This document shows positions 60,878 to 64,000 of a DNA stretch of 64,000 bases, in pieces. Under the pieces are notes generated by a model, which searched no databases, was not told the DNA's origin, and saw nothing but the letters and a program-made list of their open reading frames with translations. Source of the stretch: Siphonodentalium dalli (Eukaryota; Mollusca; Scaphopoda; Gadilida; Siphonodentaliidae); contig CP136061.1 in the NCBI GenBank assembly GCA_032622095.1, forward strand, positions 194,788,935 through 194,852,934, read 5' to 3'. Both the position numbers and the translations under genes were made by a program. Numbering within the stretch: the first letter of the stretch is position 1; every line of letters starts with the position of its first letter.

Positions 60878-62449
60878 TTAACCCTTTGAACCCGTAACAC
60901 CGATATTTAGGTGCAAACGAACCGTGACTATATCCCGTAACACCGATATTTCGGTGCAGCGACGACATGATTCGGTAGCAAATTTATATATAGTACAACG
61001 AGCGTCTGACCCACTGATTTATATTTAAATTGCCCCCACATATGTCAGCGGCGCCCATGGTGCGTATGGAATGGTTGACCGCTAGTATCGGGTAGAAATA
61101 TATGCGCATGCGCATAGCATATAATCTACAAAAACATACGATATTTTAAGCGAACTATGCCGCTATATTTACGGCATATAATTTCGTGTTCCCCGTGTGT
61201 GTACAGAACAGACGTAATTTAGACACACAATTTCAGTTTAAATTACCCTCGTGTATTAACCAGTGTTCTGCTACATATGGGGAAGGGTCTATCGCATATG
61301 AAGTTGATTTATTCGCGCATGCGCAGACTAGCGCAATGACAAATAAATGGTTTATAACGTACTTATACACGACATACCCACTAATATATATATTTAAATT
61401 GGCCTATCGAAGTCAGCGCTGGCAAAGGTGTCTATATGGATTGGCTGCCCACTAGAAATGGCTAGGAAAATATGCGCATGGGCGCAGACTATAATTCATT
61501 TTTAAAAATGCGTTTAAGTTAAATGTGGCGCTATATATGACATTTTGTTGCATCTTTCACATGTTAGTATAGTAGACACAATCTAGACAGCTTACTTGAA
61601 CAATGGGGCCACGATATGTTACGGGAAATTACGTTGTTTCTGGTCTCTGTAATATCAGTCTCTGTTGTGCCACATGCAGCAAAAAGTCTATCGCATATCA
61701 AGTTGACTTACTCGCGCATGGTCAGGTATATCTTAATTTCACATTAGGATATACCTGACCATGCGCGAAACGCAATTCGCTGATGTATAATTACAACGTT
61801 ATAAGCTAGAATTCGTTTATCCTGCAAATTTCGGGTAGTTGCCTAGTAACCGTTTCTAAGGCGAGATCGGGTGGCAAAGTCTCCCGATCTTACAATGATC
61901 AGTGGTCCGTGCATGCATATATCATGCCTGCACAGTTTCAGGTAGGTGTCCCCTTTCAACATAACCAACACCATGCTACTAGACACTGTCTAAATTAAGG
62001 CAAAACATACCACTGAATGGTTAGTGCAATTGTGTCATTCGATCAGTTGTGGTATTTGCTTAGCAACCGTTGCTACCCTTAAATGGGATATTTGGTTCAC
62101 TATTCTGGTCGGGTATATCTCAAATTTCACGTTAGGGTAGTACCTGCATCAAAAAAACGCAATCACTGAGGTTGAATTACGACGCTATAAGCTATATTTA
62201 CATTTTCCAGTCAATTCCGGGTAGTTGCCTAGCAACCGTTACCAAGGAGTTGCCGCGAGGCAAAGTCTCGCGATCTTATAATGATCGCTGATCCATGGGG
62301 GACAAACCTGTAAAGTTTCAGACCGGTGTCGCAATTTGAACATAATCAACACCATGCTACTAGAAACTATCTAATTTAAGCGGACATACCACTGGGAGCC
62401 CCGGGTCAGGGTGTCGATCACTGTGGGGCGCCAGGGTTCAAAGGGTTAA
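60878..62449. mobile_element. TTAA-flanked piggyBac-like non-autonomous element nested in Helitron E2
   Basis: TTAA at 60878-60881 and at 62446-62449 flank inverted ends CCCTTTGAACCC and GGGTTCAAAGGG. TTAA duplication with CCC termini is the piggyBac signature. No transposase is encoded. The interior has two related blocks (about 60985-61140 and 61316-61480) and a hairpin at 61712-61768. The empty site is visible in copy D and, diverged, in A and E1. Confidence 0.7.
61712..61768. repeat. Hairpin inside the nested element
   Basis: 'cgcgcatggtcaggtatatc' is followed, after a 15-nt spacer, by its inverse 'gatatacctgaccatgcgcg'. Confidence 0.85.
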
Positions 62450-62902
62450 GAGTTAACGTGATCTAACTTTATGATCTCTAACGACGTCATAGAAGTTACG
62501 CATTGTTTTTACCCTGATAGAAGATCGTACCACTTCTTCTTAATAATTGAGGCAGATAACTAAAACGGATACATACATATTATATATCGTTGGAAAGAGG
62601 AAACACGAAAGCTTCTCATAGTGTCATTATTATGACTGGCATGTTATTATTCGCGCTGTTTCGAATCGATTTGTAAGCACCGAACTCAAATGAAAGTCCC
62701 GTAACACAGCGTAAAAACAGATTTGACCTCGGCACGTGAGAAGTTGACCTCGCACGGACAAATTAATAGGCCTATGTTGCTCCTGGCCCGAAAATACCCC
62801 CACATACCAAGTTTCATCGAAATCGGCTGGGCCATTTTCGAGTCCATCGATTACAAACACACAAACACACAAACAAACAGATCTTCCAAAATATATAATA
62901 GA

Positions 62903-63408
62903 CTAGCCGATGAGCCCGACGTTGTCCGGGCTATTCAAAAACCAAATTTCAAGTCGATAGCTCCACCCGTTTCCGAGATCTGGTCTGCGCATGCGCGAAG
63001 CTGGCGTCGCACGGGCTCGGCGAACCGATAAAATTCGTATCCGGGGCAAGACACATTCACATACCAAATTTCAAGTCGATAGCTCCACCCGTTGCCGAGA
63101 TCTCGTCTGCGCATGCGCGAAGCTGGCGTCGCACGGGCTCGGCGACCCGATAAAATTCGCATCCGGGGCAAGATACATTCACATACCAAATATCAAGTCG
63201 ATAGCTCCACCCGTTTCCGAGATCTCGTCTGCGCATGCGCGAAGCGGGCGCCGCACGGGCTCGCCAATACGACAACGTTCACCGCCCGGTCAAACTACAC
63301 ACACGTACCAAGTTTCGTCCCGATCGGTCGAGAATCGTAGATTTGTATAAATGACAGACAGACAAACAAACAAACAAACAAACAGAGGTCTTCAAAATAT
63401 ATATGAGA
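62903..63408 (-). mobile_element. Non-autonomous Helitron E3
   Basis: Minus strand: starts TCTCATATATATTTTG at 63408 (after A) and ends with hairpin CCCGGACAACGTCGGG and CTAG at 62906-62903, adjoining E2. It contains three tandem 122-bp modules (62939, 63061, 63183) that appear in different numbers in the other copies. Confidence 0.7.
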
Positions 63409-64000
63409 TAGGTGACTTTAATTCCAGGACGGCAAAACTCATTGATCACCTCCCATCAGAAAATGACTTTTCTAAAACTCTCCCAAAGAGGGCATCTCAA
63501 GACCCTAAAACGAATAATTTTGGGTACCGACTTATTGATATCTGCAAGTCCACAGATTTATACATTGCGAATGGTAGGTTGGGATTCGATAATGGTATTG
63601 GTCAAGTGACCTGTAGAAATGTAAGTGTCGTATACTATATGTTGTTTAGCGAAAGCGCACTGACCCATATCCGAGATTTCGCAGTCGGCAAACACGACAG
63701 CTGTTTATCTGATGTGCACGGAACAATCTCTATCGGATTATTGCTGACCCAGAATGTGCTTGACCGAAGGCTGAGCGACATGCCTGAAGGGATTAATCAG
63801 TCTGGGTCACCGACAGTCCGTGTTAACCCATGGAATGCGGAGTTGTCCGATAAGTTTTCTGAAAACCTCGATATGCTAGCCATAGATAATTTAGTTGTGT
63901 TTCTTGATGAACTTGAGGATAGGCATTCTGTATCACCGAATGATATATCGGATGCAAATGAACTTTTGAAAACTGTTTTTAACGAAACGGCCGTCAATAC
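63409..64000 (+). pseudogene. LINE ORF2, endonuclease second half, continues past window end
   Basis: Open for about 196 codons to the window edge. It begins at the last two bases of an Ile codon followed by GDFNSRTAK, the conserved GDFN motif. Then come NGRLGFDNGIGQVTC and SDVHGTISI, the catalytic Asp-x-His region. In SVVYYML, Tyr replaces the Asp usual at this position, which may mark inactivation. Together with 59200-59849 this is a single gene split by an insertion. Confidence 0.85.

Larger units (their letters stand above)
60582..62902 (-). mobile_element. Non-autonomous Helitron E2 carrying a nested element
   Basis: Minus strand: starts TCTATTATATATTTTGG at 62902 and ends with hairpin and CTAG at 60585-60582, immediately adjoining E1. 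Removing the nested insertion with one TTAA leaves about 753 bp, the usual family size. The left part resembles copy D. Confidence 0.72.

Overview
The window is AT-rich animal nuclear DNA with long introns, canonical GT-AG splice sites, CR1-type LINEs, Helitrons and many short inverted-repeat transposons. Several repeats, notably a SINE-like unit ending in a CCAAACC-type tail (17770-18121), resemble repeats I associate with molluscs. I therefore infer a marine lophotrochozoan, perhaps a mollusc, with low confidence. No tRNA or rRNA gene was recognised.

The one host gene I can support is on the + strand and runs from 12184 to at least 57648. I assembled it by joining six exons whose intron phases match exactly: 12184-12369, 38974-39187, 46103-46395, 52243-52389, 54215-54564 and 56341-57648. 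It encodes about 832 residues and is incomplete at its 3' end. The product is a dynamin-superfamily GTPase: GETNAGKSS (G1) is split by intron 2, DTPGVG (G3) lies in exon 4 and NRWD (G4) in exon 5. A helical region follows, and the end of exon 6 may be the start of a protein-kinase fold. That order resembles DSTYK-type proteins (inference).

Layout. 1-12183 is intergenic or upstream DNA made of degraded repeats, foldbacks and TTAA-bounded elements. Intron 1 (26.6 kb) holds an antisense CR1-like LINE with an intact 1457-residue ORF2 (26669-31042), part of its esterase ORF1, a Helitron, and many small inverted-repeat elements. Intron 2 carries two minisatellites, of 24 bp and 44 bp. Intron 3 consists almost entirely of mobile DNA: a LINE 3' remnant, a head-to-tail array of three Helitrons, and a minisatellite that has amplified the exon 4 splice acceptor together with the G3 motif. 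Intron 4 holds a TIR element. Intron 5 ends in an inverted-repeat element 25 bp before exon 6. Downstream of exon 6 a LINE endonuclease frame is interrupted at 59850-63408 by three tandem Helitrons, one of which contains a TTAA-flanked piggyBac-like element. Deleting 59850-63408 restores the LINE frame exactly at an A|T junction, the target signature of Helitrons.

The strongest leads are the amplified splice acceptor, the nested Helitron arrays with exact empty sites, and the several TTAA-bounded families that share a TTAAAGG terminus.
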